64,000 nt of DNA from Bacteroidia bacterium (GTDB lineage: Bacteria > Bacteroidota > Bacteroidia > J057), in NCBI GenBank assembly GCA_041391665.1, contig JAWKNO010000001.1, positions 992,001 through 1,056,000 of the forward strand, read 5' to 3'. Position 1 is the first letter of the stretch. Each line of letters starts with the position of its first letter. The notes under the pieces were generated by a model. The model was not told the DNA's origin. It saw only the letters and a program-made list of their open reading frames with translations, and made no database searches. Of the stretch, positions 51,207 through 59,884 are shown in pieces. The position numbers and the translations under genes were made by a program.

Positions 51207-52343
51207 ATGACACAAAGAAAATCCATTCCCGAAGCTACCAAACTCCGTCTTTGGACGGAGGCCGGTGGCAGATGCCAGTTTAGCGGCTGCAATAAACGAC
51301 TTTGGGAAAATAACCTTACCCTTTCAGATGGAAATTTTGCGCAGATGGCTCATATCATCGGCGCAAGTGAAAAAGGTCCCAGAGGACGACAAAAAGTATC
51401 CATTTTGGCCCAGACAGATTTCGAAAATCTCATGCTTCTGTGTGCAGAATGTCATAAGGAGATAGACGCAAATCCAGATAAATACACTGAAAATATACTT
51501 AAGGAATGGAAGCGAGACCACGAAGAGCGAATTGAAATTCAGACAAACATTACCCATCATATCCACCGCTCTACAATCCTTATATTTACCGCTAAGATCA
51601 AGGAAAGAATGCCGCAGGTGAATGATGATGCGACTCACAATGCGATGTTTCCCAAATTCCCTACGACAAAACGCCCGTTACGGATAGAATTTCCTGATTT
51701 CGACAGAGAAAATATAAATGAATGGGAATCTGCCAAAACAGCCATTGAAAAACGAATCAAAACCATGCAAAATGACGGCTATGATGGAAAAACCGTTTCT
51801 CATCTATCCGTTTTTGCGATTGGACCTATGCCCTTGTTGATGTATTTGGGGAAATGCATCGGAGATACCATTCCTGCAAATATTTACCATGCAAACCGAA
51901 ATAGTTCCGACACAAACAATACCTGGTCGTGGGCACAAGAACCTGATGATATACATTTCCAGGTTAAAGAAATTCAGCAAAATGACCAAGCTAGACATAT
52001 TGCGGTTTTGTTATCTATAAGCGATTCGGTCACGGGCAAAAAAGTATCTTCGTTCGTTCAGGATGACTGGTCTGTTTATGAGATTGCTATTGAAAATCCA
52101 TCTACCCATTTAAAATTAGCACCCGACCATATGGCCCAGTATAGCAAAACCTTTAGAAATCTTCTGAACCAAATTCAGGAAAGAAATGGCCTTAACTGCG
52201 AAATAAACATCTTCCCCGCAATACCAGCTGCTCTGGCTGTTGAAAGCGGGAGGGTGTTATTGCCTACAAAAGATCCGAAGATTTGGGTTTATGAGTTTAT
52301 TCCAGAGAAAAAATCCTTTATTAGAGCCTTGAGATTACAATAA
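51207..52343 (+). CDS. cap5: Cap5-like CBASS effector, HNH nuclease - SAVED sensor
   Basis: 378 residues. Residues 10-100 are an HNH nuclease with its zinc-binding cysteines: GRCQFSGC (Cys23, Cys28), MAHIIGAS with catalytic His49, and LLCAECHKEID (Cys79, Cys82, His83). Residues about 135-378 are a SAVED domain (LRIEFPDFDRENINEW, HLSVFAIGPMPLLMYLGKCIGD, RHIAVLLSISDSVTG, LKLAPDHM, INIFPAIPAALAVESGRVL). SAVED binds the cyclic nucleotide made by the CD-NTase, which drives oligomerisation and unspecific DNA cleavage, killing the infected cell. Encoded 7 bp after the synthase. The call is strong; the second messenger is not known. Confidence 0.92.
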   Translation: MTQRKSIPEATKLRLWTEAGGRCQFSGCNKRLWENNLTLSDGNFAQMAHIIGASEKGPRGRQKVSILAQTDFENLMLLCAECHKEIDANPDKYTENILKEWKRDHEERIEIQTNITHHIHRSTILIFTAKIKERMPQVNDDATHNAMFPKFPTTKRPLRIEFPDFDRENINEWESAKTAIEKRIKTMQNDGYDGKTVSHLSVFAIGPMPLLMYLGKCIGDTIPANIYHANRNSSDTNNTWSWAQEPDDIHFQVKEIQQNDQARHIAVLLSISDSVTGKKVSSFVQDDWSVYEIAIENPSTHLKLAPDHMAQYSKTFRNLLNQIQERNGLNCEINIFPAIPAALAVESGRVLLPTKDPKIWVYEFIPEKKSFIRALRLQ

Positions 52344-52532
52344 TCTGTAATAGTCATTTTGAAACATTCACTCAAGGCGTTGAAAATATATCTGTGTTCT
52401 CGTTGCATTGCTTTAAAAACAATCTTCCCCAAAAGCAATTCTCCGGTTTTTCTTCTAATCAATCCAATCCCCCCCCATCCCTTCCATTTCTCCCGCCTAC
52501 TATTTATATTGCCTTTTCGGTAGCTGTATCGC

Positions 52533-54128
52533 ATGAAACAATCCAAAACCGCTCCCAAAAGCTCTAATCCTAAATCTGAATCCGCCTTTTTTGCCAAAGG
52601 AAACCCACCTTCGGCTGATCCTTTTTTCTCCCCGCAGGCTCTCCAAACTCAAAGCCAGCCCTCTCAGCCGCCCGCCATCCAACGCACGCTCGATTGGGAT
52701 GAGGCCAAAATGGCCCGGCTCGCCGGGGGGAAAACCTTCCGCTCGGAAGAATATAAAAATATCCTCAGGGCGATCAAAACCTATAAAGAAATGGTCGAAC
52801 CGGGGCCGCTGCCTGACCACATGAAAGTACAGCGGCTGTACGAACTCCAGGGTTACGCCATCACATGGCTCGAAAAACATAAAGACGATACCGGCGATGC
52901 TACCGTCGAATCCCGCCGCCAGGCGATTGAGGATTTTGCTTACCGGTCTATTATTCAGGAAATTACCCGACTCGGTGGTGATTATACCGAAGGCAAAAGC
53001 CTCGGCGTCATCGGCAAAGGCCAGGTCGGGGAAGTAAAAGCCGTGGACTACTTTATCCCCGGACAGGAAAATCCCGAAAAACGCCTGTTTAAACCCTCCG
53101 AAGAAAGTTATGACGAATCCGTGGACTCCGCCAGAGATTCGGGCATCCCCACCTCCCGCGCCCTTCTCTCCAACCGCGCCGTAGCCACTTCTGTGCTGGA
53201 TCATTTGTTTGGCTTTCACAGCACCGTCTCCACCGATTTTGCATTCGACCCCGACAATCCACAGAAGTTTGGCATCGCTATGGAAATCGCTCCGGGCCTT
53301 TCTCCGCAAATGGTTCATCACGAAAAAACAAGTGATGGCGATCTTGAATTACATTTCTACCGGGAGTTTAAAATGGAGGACATCGAACTTCAAAAACAAC
53401 TCTCCACCCTTCAGGTGTTTGATGCCATCACCGGGCAGGTGGACCGCCATCCCGGCAACTATTTTGTCAGACAGACCGGCGACAGCACGACGGTTAGGGG
53501 CATAGACAACGATTTTTCTTTTGGGAAAAAACATACCGATGTGAGCAAAGGCGCATCAGATAAGTCCAAATACCACAGTTTTCCGGCCTACGTGCAAAAA
53601 TCTGTAGCCCAAAAAATCCGCAGCAAATCGGAGAGCGAAATCCGCGCAGCGATTCGCCCGCTGCTGCCTCCCAAAGAAGTGGATGCAACCATTCTTCGCT
53701 TCAAAAGTACCCTCACACAGCTTGATCTGCTCGAAAAACAAGGCCACCTGCTCGACGATGCTGACTGGGGAAACCAAACGGCCAAAGGCTCAAACGAAGG
53801 CGATTACGCACGTTTTCTTCAGGACAATACCGAAAAGAAAAAATCAGATGCCATGAGTATCGCCTATGATTCTGACCAGACCGCATTTGACCGCGCCCGC
53901 ATGGAAAAAAAATACACCAGTGCCTATGGCGCTTTATTTAGTCTGATGAGCCATGACACCGACGACCTGAAAAAAGGCGTTTATCCCCCCGCGTTTAAAG
54001 CAAAAACCAAGGAAGAATTTAAAGTAGAAGTGAAAAAGGTCTATCAGGAAGTGCTAAAAGAAAATATCAATATCGTCGGGCATACCGCAATCCAGATGCG
54101 GATAGATTTTATTTTGGATAAATTGTAA
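52533..54128 (+). CDS. PI3/4-kinase-like protein with injection-system-cargo-type N-terminus
   Basis: 531 residues. The N-terminal 55 residues are polar and disordered, with KSESAFFAK, PFFSP and AIQRTL, a style typical of cargo and DUF4157 proteins of extracellular contractile injection systems in Bacteroidota. The rest contains a full kinase-like set: Gly-rich loop GKGQVG (161-166), lysine 187 in RLFKPS, hinge-like GIAMEIAPG (247-255), catalytic loop DRHPGN (Asp304, Arg305, His306, Asn309), and metal-binding DND (Asp325, Asp327) in VRGIDNDFSFG. The DRHxGN motif points to the PI3/4-kinase/HipA branch. It may phosphorylate a lipid or a host protein. No injection-system genes are nearby. The C-terminal 150 residues are helical and unassigned. 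No signal peptide. Confidence 0.65.
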   Translation: MKQSKTAPKSSNPKSESAFFAKGNPPSADPFFSPQALQTQSQPSQPPAIQRTLDWDEAKMARLAGGKTFRSEEYKNILRAIKTYKEMVEPGPLPDHMKVQRLYELQGYAITWLEKHKDDTGDATVESRRQAIEDFAYRSIIQEITRLGGDYTEGKSLGVIGKGQVGEVKAVDYFIPGQENPEKRLFKPSEESYDESVDSARDSGIPTSRALLSNRAVATSVLDHLFGFHSTVSTDFAFDPDNPQKFGIAMEIAPGLSPQMVHHEKTSDGDLELHFYREFKMEDIELQKQLSTLQVFDAITGQVDRHPGNYFVRQTGDSTTVRGIDNDFSFGKKHTDVSKGASDKSKYHSFPAYVQKSVAQKIRSKSESEIRAAIRPLLPPKEVDATILRFKSTLTQLDLLEKQGHLLDDADWGNQTAKGSNEGDYARFLQDNTEKKKSDAMSIAYDSDQTAFDRARMEKKYTSAYGALFSLMSHDTDDLKKGVYPPAFKAKTKEEFKVEVKKVYQEVLKENINIVGHTAIQMRIDFILDKL

Positions 54129-54129
54129 A

Positions 54130-54819
54130 TCAGAGTTGGTGGTAATAATTGAGCAGTGCTTTCAGCGTTTCTGTTTTTTTTCCTGAAATCTTTTCCTTTT
54201 TTACATAAGCCTCCATTTCAGGCTGGTGATCGGGAAGGAGCTGGATCATCTTTTTTATACTGCCAAATTTTTCCGTCCGGCCATCTTCATATTCAAGGAA
54301 ATACTGCGGCGGCTCCAGCAGATAACGCGCAGGCTGGGGATCCTGAATGGCTTTAGGTGCCACGGCCGGCTTATAGGTTACGGTTAGTTTTTCCAGTAAG
54401 GATACTTTGTTGCCGGTGTGCACAAGTCTGAAGAATACCCCATCTACTCCCTTTTCGGTCGGATGTTTGCGGTATACCATCGTGTCTTCTCCCAAAATCG
54501 CCATCTGAAGCGCGGGAACTTTGAGTAGCTCCAATACTTTTTCCTTTTGAAAATACTCGATCTGGTCTTTAAAAATATTATACCGCAATAAAACAGGGGT
54601 AACAGGTTTCCGGTTGTCATAAATTACTTCCCCTACGACAAATTCATTATTCAGGTAGGGCGAACCTTTTACCTCTTCAGCCTCATCGTTATAAGCATGG
54701 TTAAGGTTGATGGTACGAATGGCATAGATCAGTTTGGGGTCGGCATTGATATCTTCCTGAGCATAAACACCCTCGCTCCAAAGAAGTCCGATAATAATGA
54801 ATACGTAGTGTAGTTTCAT
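54130..54819 (-). CDS. Secreted protein of unknown function
   Basis: 229 residues with a signal peptide (KLHYVFIIIGLLWSEGVYAQ). The rest is a mix of strands and helices: NHAYNDEAEEVKGSPYLNNEFVVGEV, YDNRKPVTPVLLRYNIFKDQIEYF, EDTMVYRKHPTEKGVDGVFFRLVHTG, and a Lys-rich helical tail (MEAYVKKEKISGKKTETLKALLNYYHQL). This combination is seen in uncharacterised Bacteroidota proteins of periplasmic or outer-membrane setting; I do not know a name. The gene is convergent with the kinase-like gene (1-base gap) and 23 bp downstream of the DUF4143 ATPase on the same strand. Confidence 0.7.
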   Translation of the reverse strand: MKLHYVFIIIGLLWSEGVYAQEDINADPKLIYAIRTINLNHAYNDEAEEVKGSPYLNNEFVVGEVIYDNRKPVTPVLLRYNIFKDQIEYFQKEKVLELLKVPALQMAILGEDTMVYRKHPTEKGVDGVFFRLVHTGNKVSLLEKLTVTYKPAVAPKAIQDPQPARYLLEPPQYFLEYEDGRTEKFGSIKKMIQLLPDHQPEMEAYVKKEKISGKKTETLKALLNYYHQL

Positions 54820-54842
54820 ATCAGGAAGATACGCATTTAGTT

Positions 54843-56006
54843 TCAGGAAAAAATCTGATCTAAATCATGATAGCTTAAAACCATCACATTTTCCGCGAGC
54901 GGATAACTGCTGGATGTGGGGCAAACTATAAACTTTTGCCTGACATTTAAATCTTTCCCGGCTTCATAAAATCCCCTGCCAGGTTTCGGTGTGCTCGTAA
55001 ATTTTACTTCAACCATCACTTCCGGAACGCCTCCCGGTGCAATGACAATATCCGCCTTTGTGCCGTCCTGTGTTCTGTAATAAAACAATTCGGTTCGGGC
55101 GGGAACTTTGGCCGCAATCTGCTGAAGAATAAAGGCCTCCCATGAATTGCCAAGCATCGGATTTCCCATTAGTTCTTCCAGGTTTTGGATATTCAGAAGG
55201 GAATGTAATACGCCCGTGTCGCGAATAAAAACTTTCGGTGATTTTACCAGCCGTTTTTTGATATTGGCGTGGAAGGGTTGTAATCGTCGTATAAGAAATG
55301 CTGACTCAAGAAAATCAATATAACGCCTGACGGTAGATGCTGTTATACCCAAAGACCGGGCGATATTTTCCAGATTGAGTGGCTGGCCATTCATATGAGC
55401 CAGCATCGTCCATAGTCTTCTTATGAGCATAGGGTCTGCTTTCAACCCCAGAAGGGGAATATCCCTTTCCAAATAGGATTGGATAAAATTGCCCCTCCAG
55501 TCAAAACTGTCCTGGTCATTTTCTGCCAGCAGAGATTCAGGAAACCCCCCTCTGATCCATAATGCCTGGTAGTCTGCGATATTGGAAAGTTCTTGCAGAA
55601 TAAAGGGCGAAAGTTCCATATAAGCAACTCTTCCTGCCAACGATTCCGAAGTATCACGAATGACATCGGGAGATGCTGATCCCAACAAAATAAATCTGCC
55701 CGGCCTTCTGTCCCGATCGATCAGCGCGCGAAGAATCGGAAATAACCCAGGCATCCGTTGGACTTCATCAATAATAACAGTTTGGTCTTTAACTGACTCC
55801 AGATATAGGGTTGGATTTGAGAGCTTATTGATATCCTCCGGATATTCTAGATCAAGATAGATAGCAGGTCTGCCCAGAGAGTTGGAAATATGCTTGACCA
55901 GTGAGGTTTTTCCCGCTTGCCTTGGTCCAACGATTACAACCGCTGGGTATCTTTCAACCCGATACAGGATATCCTTTTCGATAAATCTCTGAATATATGT
56001 CTTCAT
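54843..56006 (-). CDS. AAA ATPase with DUF4143 C-terminal domain
   Basis: 387 residues. The P-loop is VGPRQAGKTSLVKH (about 27-40), Walker B is VIIDEVQRMP (about 77-86), and the sensor region is FILLGSASPDV. The C-terminal DUF4143 part (about 200-380) carries a winged-helix stretch (NLENIARSLGITASTVRRYIDFLESAFLIRRLQPF) and a nuclease-like end (TELFYYRTQDGTKADIVI, VMVEVKFTS). These proteins are common in prokaryotes, often in many copies; the role is unknown, and some are linked to mobile elements or defence. It lies alone near the defence island. No signs of decay. Confidence 0.9.
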   Translation of the reverse strand: MKTYIQRFIEKDILYRVERYPAVVIVGPRQAGKTSLVKHISNSLGRPAIYLDLEYPEDINKLSNPTLYLESVKDQTVIIDEVQRMPGLFPILRALIDRDRRPGRFILLGSASPDVIRDTSESLAGRVAYMELSPFILQELSNIADYQALWIRGGFPESLLAENDQDSFDWRGNFIQSYLERDIPLLGLKADPMLIRRLWTMLAHMNGQPLNLENIARSLGITASTVRRYIDFLESAFLIRRLQPFHANIKKRLVKSPKVFIRDTGVLHSLLNIQNLEELMGNPMLGNSWEAFILQQIAAKVPARTELFYYRTQDGTKADIVIAPGGVPEVMVEVKFTSTPKPGRGFYEAGKDLNVRQKFIVCPTSSSYPLAENVMVLSYHDLDQIFS

Positions 56007-56052
56007 AACCCTGCAAATCTAGCATTAATTTACGGATTTGCAGGGTTGATTT

Positions 56053-56736
56053 TTAAAAAATCACATAGTCCACACGATAAGCGGCGTAAGGCAAGTCTCC
56101 GGGCTGCGTCCGTTTTTCACAGTTTAGGCCCACTTCCCTGCAAATTTTTTGAAATTCCGCCTCTTTCCAGAACTTCCCCATCGGATGCCGCCCAAGAAAA
56201 TGGCTGATCCGATACCGAAAACGGGCCATCTGAGACGGGAAGAAGACCGCTATTTTTGCATCATCGGGCACATCGCCGATAAATATTTTGCCGCCGGGTT
56301 TCAGCAATGCGGCCATTCCCATAATAGCTGCCCTTCCTTTTTTGTAGCTGTCAAGGTACTGAAAGGAAAAATAGAGATTGATCCGGTCAAACGGGCCTTC
56401 CACATGTGAGGTCAAAGCCAATGCATCGGCGACCTGATATCGTATGGTAGGGGAAGAAAAATGGGTATTTGCCAGCTGGATTTGTTCGGGAGAAATATCT
56501 ACTCCCAGCGTAGCCGTACATTCTTCGGCCAGAAGACGAGTAAGCATACCATTGCCACAACATACATCGAGCAGGGTGTGATCCGGTTGAAGATCGAGCT
56601 GAACCACAATGTGAGCGGCAATCCGGTGTAATTGAGCTTCTGTTAAGGGTTTTTCTCCCAACAGTCTTGCTACCTGCGCATGAGGATTTTCACTGCTTCG
56701 GGCAATCTTGTCCCAGTATGTCTGCCAGTTGATCAT
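56053..56736 (-). CDS. Class I SAM-dependent methyltransferase
   Basis: 227 residues. The SAM-binding motif is LLDVCCGNGMLTRLLAEE (about 55-72), with the acidic second-strand residue in LGVDISPEQIQLANTHF and post-I motif IRYQVADALAL. Motif IV is PFDRINLYFSFQYLDSY and motif V is LLKPGGKIFIGDVPDD. This is a typical Methyltransf_11/25 fold. The substrate is unknown. The end lies 5 bp after the TatD gene start on the same strand, so it is probably in one transcript with TatD, Nudix and Uma2 genes. Confidence 0.9.
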   Translation of the reverse strand: MINWQTYWDKIARSSENPHAQVARLLGEKPLTEAQLHRIAAHIVVQLDLQPDHTLLDVCCGNGMLTRLLAEECTATLGVDISPEQIQLANTHFSSPTIRYQVADALALTSHVEGPFDRINLYFSFQYLDSYKKGRAAIMGMAALLKPGGKIFIGDVPDDAKIAVFFPSQMARFRYRISHFLGRHPMGKFWKEAEFQKICREVGLNCEKRTQPGDLPYAAYRVDYVIF

Positions 56737-56741
56737 GGAAT

Positions 56742-57530
56742 TCAGGAGACGATCACAGCTGTGCGAAAGACTTCCCGGGTATTTTTACCCGTAATCCGGG
56801 CGATTTCCTCCACCGAAGTATCAAAAGTTTCGGCCAGTTTGGCGGCTACATATTGCGTATAGCTGCTTTCATTGCGTTTGCCGCGATGGGGTTCAGGCGG
56901 AAGGTAGGGGCTGTCAGTTTCTATGACGAGATGGTCGGGACCAATTTCGGCAAGTACGGTCGGGAGGACGGACTTTTTGTAGGTGACGATTCCTCCGATA
57001 CCAAGTTTGAAATTGCCGAGAGAAACGATTCGTTTTGCCTGGTCTGCCGTGCCATCAAAACAATGGAAAATTCCCCAGAGGCTTTCGTCGTGGTTTTTTT
57101 CAATCATTTCGATGGTCTCATCAATCGCATTGCGGGCGTGGAGAATAATGGGCAACTGCCGATTTTTAGCCCAGTTTATCTGAATCTGCAAAGCCTCCCG
57201 CTGAATATCGAGGGTGGTTTTGTCCCAGTACAGATCGAGGCCGGTTTCGCCGATGCCATAGTACGTGTATTCGCCTTTGTCCAGCCATTCTTCCATGACC
57301 TGAAGCTGCTGTACAAAATCTTCTTTCACGTGGCAGGGATGCAGACCCATCATAGGAAAGAAAAAATCTTTAGCCAGATCGGTCAGTGCATGAACGGCGT
57401 CGATACTTTCTATGTCGATATTAGGTAAAAAAACTGCCTCATTTACCGATTTTGCGCGGAAAATGACTTCGTTTTGATCCTGCTCAAACTTCCGGCTGTA
57501 GAGGTGGGAGTGTGTATCTGTCAGTTTCAT
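56742..57530 (-). CDS. TatD family metal-dependent hydrolase
   Basis: 262 residues with the TatD signatures: DTHSHLY (His7, His9) near the start, MGLHPCHV, GIGETGLDLYWD, ILHARNAIDETI, GIFHCFDGTADQAKRI, and ETDSPYLPPEPHRGKRNE. The family are TIM-barrel metallohydrolases acting as 3'-5' DNA/RNA exonucleases or D-aminoacyl-tRNA deacylases. The start overlaps the stop of the upstream Nudix gene by four bases, showing coupled translation. It is part of a four-gene reverse-strand run (Uma2, Nudix, TatD, methyltransferase). All metal ligands expected appear present. Confidence 0.94.
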   Translation of the reverse strand: MKLTDTHSHLYSRKFEQDQNEVIFRAKSVNEAVFLPNIDIESIDAVHALTDLAKDFFFPMMGLHPCHVKEDFVQQLQVMEEWLDKGEYTYYGIGETGLDLYWDKTTLDIQREALQIQINWAKNRQLPIILHARNAIDETIEMIEKNHDESLWGIFHCFDGTADQAKRIVSLGNFKLGIGGIVTYKKSVLPTVLAEIGPDHLVIETDSPYLPPEPHRGKRNESSYTQYVAAKLAETFDTSVEEIARITGKNTREVFRTAVIVS

Positions 57531-58159
57531 TTTACTTCCTTCAGGATTTCGAGAAATTCTGCGATCATCATGGCGGTAGCGCCCCAGATCAACTGATTGC
57601 CATTGACAGTAAAGCCAGGGGCTGTAATATAATTTCCTCCAAAAACTTCCACGCGATGGGAACCCCGGATATTTTGGTCGGCCAGATGTCCAATTTCAAC
57701 TTCGACTACCCCTGCCACTTCGTTGGGATCGGGAATAAAGTCAGGCCTGCGTGGAGAAAACCCCACAGTAGGATATACAAGAAAATTGCTGGGGGGAATG
57801 TACAGTTCGGTCATTTGCCCCAGCACCTCCACATCTTCCCGGAGGATGCCGAGTTCCTCATTAGCCTCACGCAGGGCAGTATCAACAAAATCAATATCTC
57901 CCTCATCTCTGCTCCCACCTGGAAAGGATATCTGTCCGCTGTGAACTCTTCCATCTTCTGCGCGGCGCATAAAGGGTACATACAGGCTGCCATTTTGTGG
58001 ATATACGAGGATGAGCACGGCGCTTTTGCGCACATTGTCGGGTATCAGCGGATTGCGTCCCCGAATGCCAGGAGACATTGTCATCTGCGCGTCCAGACCA
58101 GGCAGGGGCTGGCTGAGCCGCTGTTTCAGTTTATGGATAAAGAATTGCAAATCGTTCAT
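57527..58159 (-). CDS. Nudix hydrolase, CoA pyrophosphatase (NudL) type
   Basis: 210 residues. The CoA-pyrophosphatase signature (LLxxRxxxxxxHxGQxxFPGG) is present as VPFMRRAEDGRVHSGQISFPGG. It leads straight into the Nudix box, ending TALREANEELGI, with the metal-binding Glu pair. These enzymes cut CoA to 3',5'-ADP and 4'-phosphopantetheine. An N-terminal region (about 1-50) and a C-terminal beta part surround the box. Overlaps by four bases with both neighbours (Uma2 before, TatD after) indicate one operon. Confidence 0.9.
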   Translation of the reverse strand: MNDLQFFIHKLKQRLSQPLPGLDAQMTMSPGIRGRNPLIPDNVRKSAVLILVYPQNGSLYVPFMRRAEDGRVHSGQISFPGGSRDEGDIDFVDTALREANEELGILREDVEVLGQMTELYIPPSNFLVYPTVGFSPRRPDFIPDPNEVAGVVEVEIGHLADQNIRGSHRVEVFGGNYITAPGFTVNGNQLIWGATAMMIAEFLEILKEVK

Positions 58160-58740
58160 TCGCTGCCGGGAAACACGTCCAACATCAGTTCAAAACCAGG
58201 CAATACATCTTCTCCGGATAGAATCTGGTCAAATCCTTCCACAATGGTATGATTGCCGCTTTGGCGATATATGTAAACTTTTTCGTTTCCGGGGTCAATC
58301 AGCCAGCCGAGGCGGGCGCCATTTTGAATATATTCCTCCATTTTATCCTGAAGCGTTTTGAGGTGATCAGTTTCAGAGCGAATTTCTACCACAAAATCCG
58401 GACACACGGGAGGGAATTTTTTTAATTGCAGACGGGTCAGCCCGGCAAGTCTTTCAAGAGAAATCCATGCAGCGTCGGGCGACCTTGTTGCCCCATTGGG
58501 AAGAATATAACCTGTGGATGAATCGGTTACTTTTCCGGTTTTTTTCTCAAAGTTCCAATTGCCTAACTGTCGGTTCAGTTCGCTGTTAAAATCTCCGGTT
58601 TCAAATCCTGTGGGGGGTATAATAATGATTTCACCTTGTGCTGTGCGTTCTATTTTCAAATCTCGTTGTTCCTGACAGAAGAGGAAAAATTCCTCGTCAT
58701 TCAGGCGGTTGAGAATATGGCTTTTCATGATTACCGACAT
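58156..58740 (-). CDS. Uma2 family (DUF820) PD-(D/E)XK endonuclease-like protein
   Basis: 194 residues from the ATG at 58740; the upstream reading lies within the RlmN gene's end and was rejected. The fold motifs are visible: ILNRLNDEEFFLFCQEQRDLKIERTAQGEIIIIPP, STGYILPNGATRSPDAAWISLERL, and the active-site strand PDFVVEIRSETDHLKTLQDKMEEYIQNGARLGWLIDP, with Asp/Glu of the PD-(D/E)XK core. Uma2 proteins are widespread, often in multi-copy families, with unproven roles. The gene overlaps the Nudix gene by four bases and starts 45 bp after the RlmN stop. Confidence 0.88.
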   Translation of the reverse strand: MSVIMKSHILNRLNDEEFFLFCQEQRDLKIERTAQGEIIIIPPTGFETGDFNSELNRQLGNWNFEKKTGKVTDSSTGYILPNGATRSPDAAWISLERLAGLTRLQLKKFPPVCPDFVVEIRSETDHLKTLQDKMEEYIQNGARLGWLIDPGNEKVYIYRQSGNHTIVEGFDQILSGEDVLPGFELMLDVFPGSE

Positions 58741-58784
58741 GGTACAAAGATCAGTGTATGGATGACAGACAAATATACAAAATT

Positions 58785-59828
58785 TTACCGATTGTGCCGC
58801 AGAGCAAGTTGTCCGCATCCACCGTCAATATCCTTGCCGCGGCTCCGCCTTACGTTGACGATTACCCCCGCATTTTCAAGGTATCGGATGAAGGCATCCA
58901 TGCGCTCTGCAGTGGTATTAAAAAGGCCGGTTTCGGGCACAGAATTGTATTCGATCACATTGACTTTGGAGGGAATGACACGGGTAAAATCGGCCAGTTC
59001 GCGGGCATCGTCAAGGGTATCGTTGAAGTCTTTGAAAATAATATATTCGTAAGTGACCCTTGTGCCCGTTTTTTCATAAAAATACCGCAGGGCATCTTTG
59101 AGCACTTCCAGCGAATTGGAATCATTGATTGCCATCATCTGGCTGCGTTTGGCGTCATTGGCGGCATGGAGGGAGAGGGCAAATTCAAATTTCACATTGT
59201 CGTCGCCGAGTTTTTTGATCATTTTGGCGATGCCTGCGGTGGAGACGGTAATGCGTCGGGGCGACATGCCCATACCCTCCTCAGAGGTCACCATTTCGAT
59301 AGAGCGGATGACATTTTTGTAGTTGAGCAGCGGTTCGCCCATGCCCATATAGACGATATTGGTGAGTGGTCGGCCAAAATGTTTATCTGCTTCCTGGCGG
59401 ATGATATGGATTTGGTCGAAGATTTCGTAGAAGTGGAGATTGTGTTTGAGCGGGAGAAGCCCGGTCGCGCAAAATTTGCAGGCCAGCGAGCAGCCCGCCT
59501 GGGAGGAGATGCAGGCCGTGAGGCGGTTGGGAGTAGGGATGAGCACCCCTTCTACCTGTTCGCCATTGGGGAGGCGGAAGGCATATTTGATGGTGCCGTC
59601 GTTGCTTTTTTGTTGATTGTCGATGACGACTTTCCCCAGCGAGAAGCTGGCGGCGAGGCGTTCGCGGAGCGGTTTGGAGAGGTTCGACATTTCCTCAAAA
59701 TCCGAGACCGGCATTTTCCAGAGCCATTCATAGATTTGTTTAGCCCTGAATTTTTTTTCATTCCAGGACTCCAGCAGCGATTGCAGCTCTGCCAGACTGA
59801 GGGCACGTATGTTGGGTAAAAGATTCAC
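58785..59828 (-). CDS. rlmN: RlmN, 23S rRNA (adenine2503-C2) / tRNA methyltransferase
   Basis: 347 residues, starting at a GTG (59828-59826); no ATG lies near the family start. The radical SAM cluster motif is CSLACKFC (Cys113, Cys117, Cys120), with the SAM site GMGEPLLNY. The methylated cysteine is Cys338 in GGCGQL near the C-terminus. The N-terminal helical RNA-binding part reads KFRAKQIYEWLWK. It adds a methyl group to C2 of A2503 in 23S rRNA and A37 of some tRNAs. The gene is transcribed on the same strand as the Uma2-to-methyltransferase run that follows it. Confidence 0.96.
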   Translation of the reverse strand: MNLLPNIRALSLAELQSLLESWNEKKFRAKQIYEWLWKMPVSDFEEMSNLSKPLRERLAASFSLGKVVIDNQQKSNDGTIKYAFRLPNGEQVEGVLIPTPNRLTACISSQAGCSLACKFCATGLLPLKHNLHFYEIFDQIHIIRQEADKHFGRPLTNIVYMGMGEPLLNYKNVIRSIEMVTSEEGMGMSPRRITVSTAGIAKMIKKLGDDNVKFEFALSLHAANDAKRSQMMAINDSNSLEVLKDALRYFYEKTGTRVTYEYIIFKDFNDTLDDARELADFTRVIPSKVNVIEYNSVPETGLFNTTAERMDAFIRYLENAGVIVNVRRSRGKDIDGGCGQLALRHNR

Positions 59829-59884
59829 CCTGCAAAAATACAGTTTGTGGGGGGAAAAAGCTATTTTGGGGGGAGGCGGAGATA

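Noticed and set aside
52289..52532. Coding gene or RNA in the gap between CBASS and the kinase-like gene
   Set aside because: The reverse frame at 52289-52597 overlaps both neighbours and shows no domain. The gap after 52343 is only AT-rich with a C-run and shows nothing else.
52500..53321. 273-codon open frame on the reverse strand
   Set aside because: Opposite to the kinase-like gene, whose motifs are clear; composition Gly/Phe-rich as in shadow frames.
58758..59819. 353-codon open frame on the forward strand
   Set aside because: Exactly opposite rlmN, which has all its cysteine motifs; no likeness of its own.
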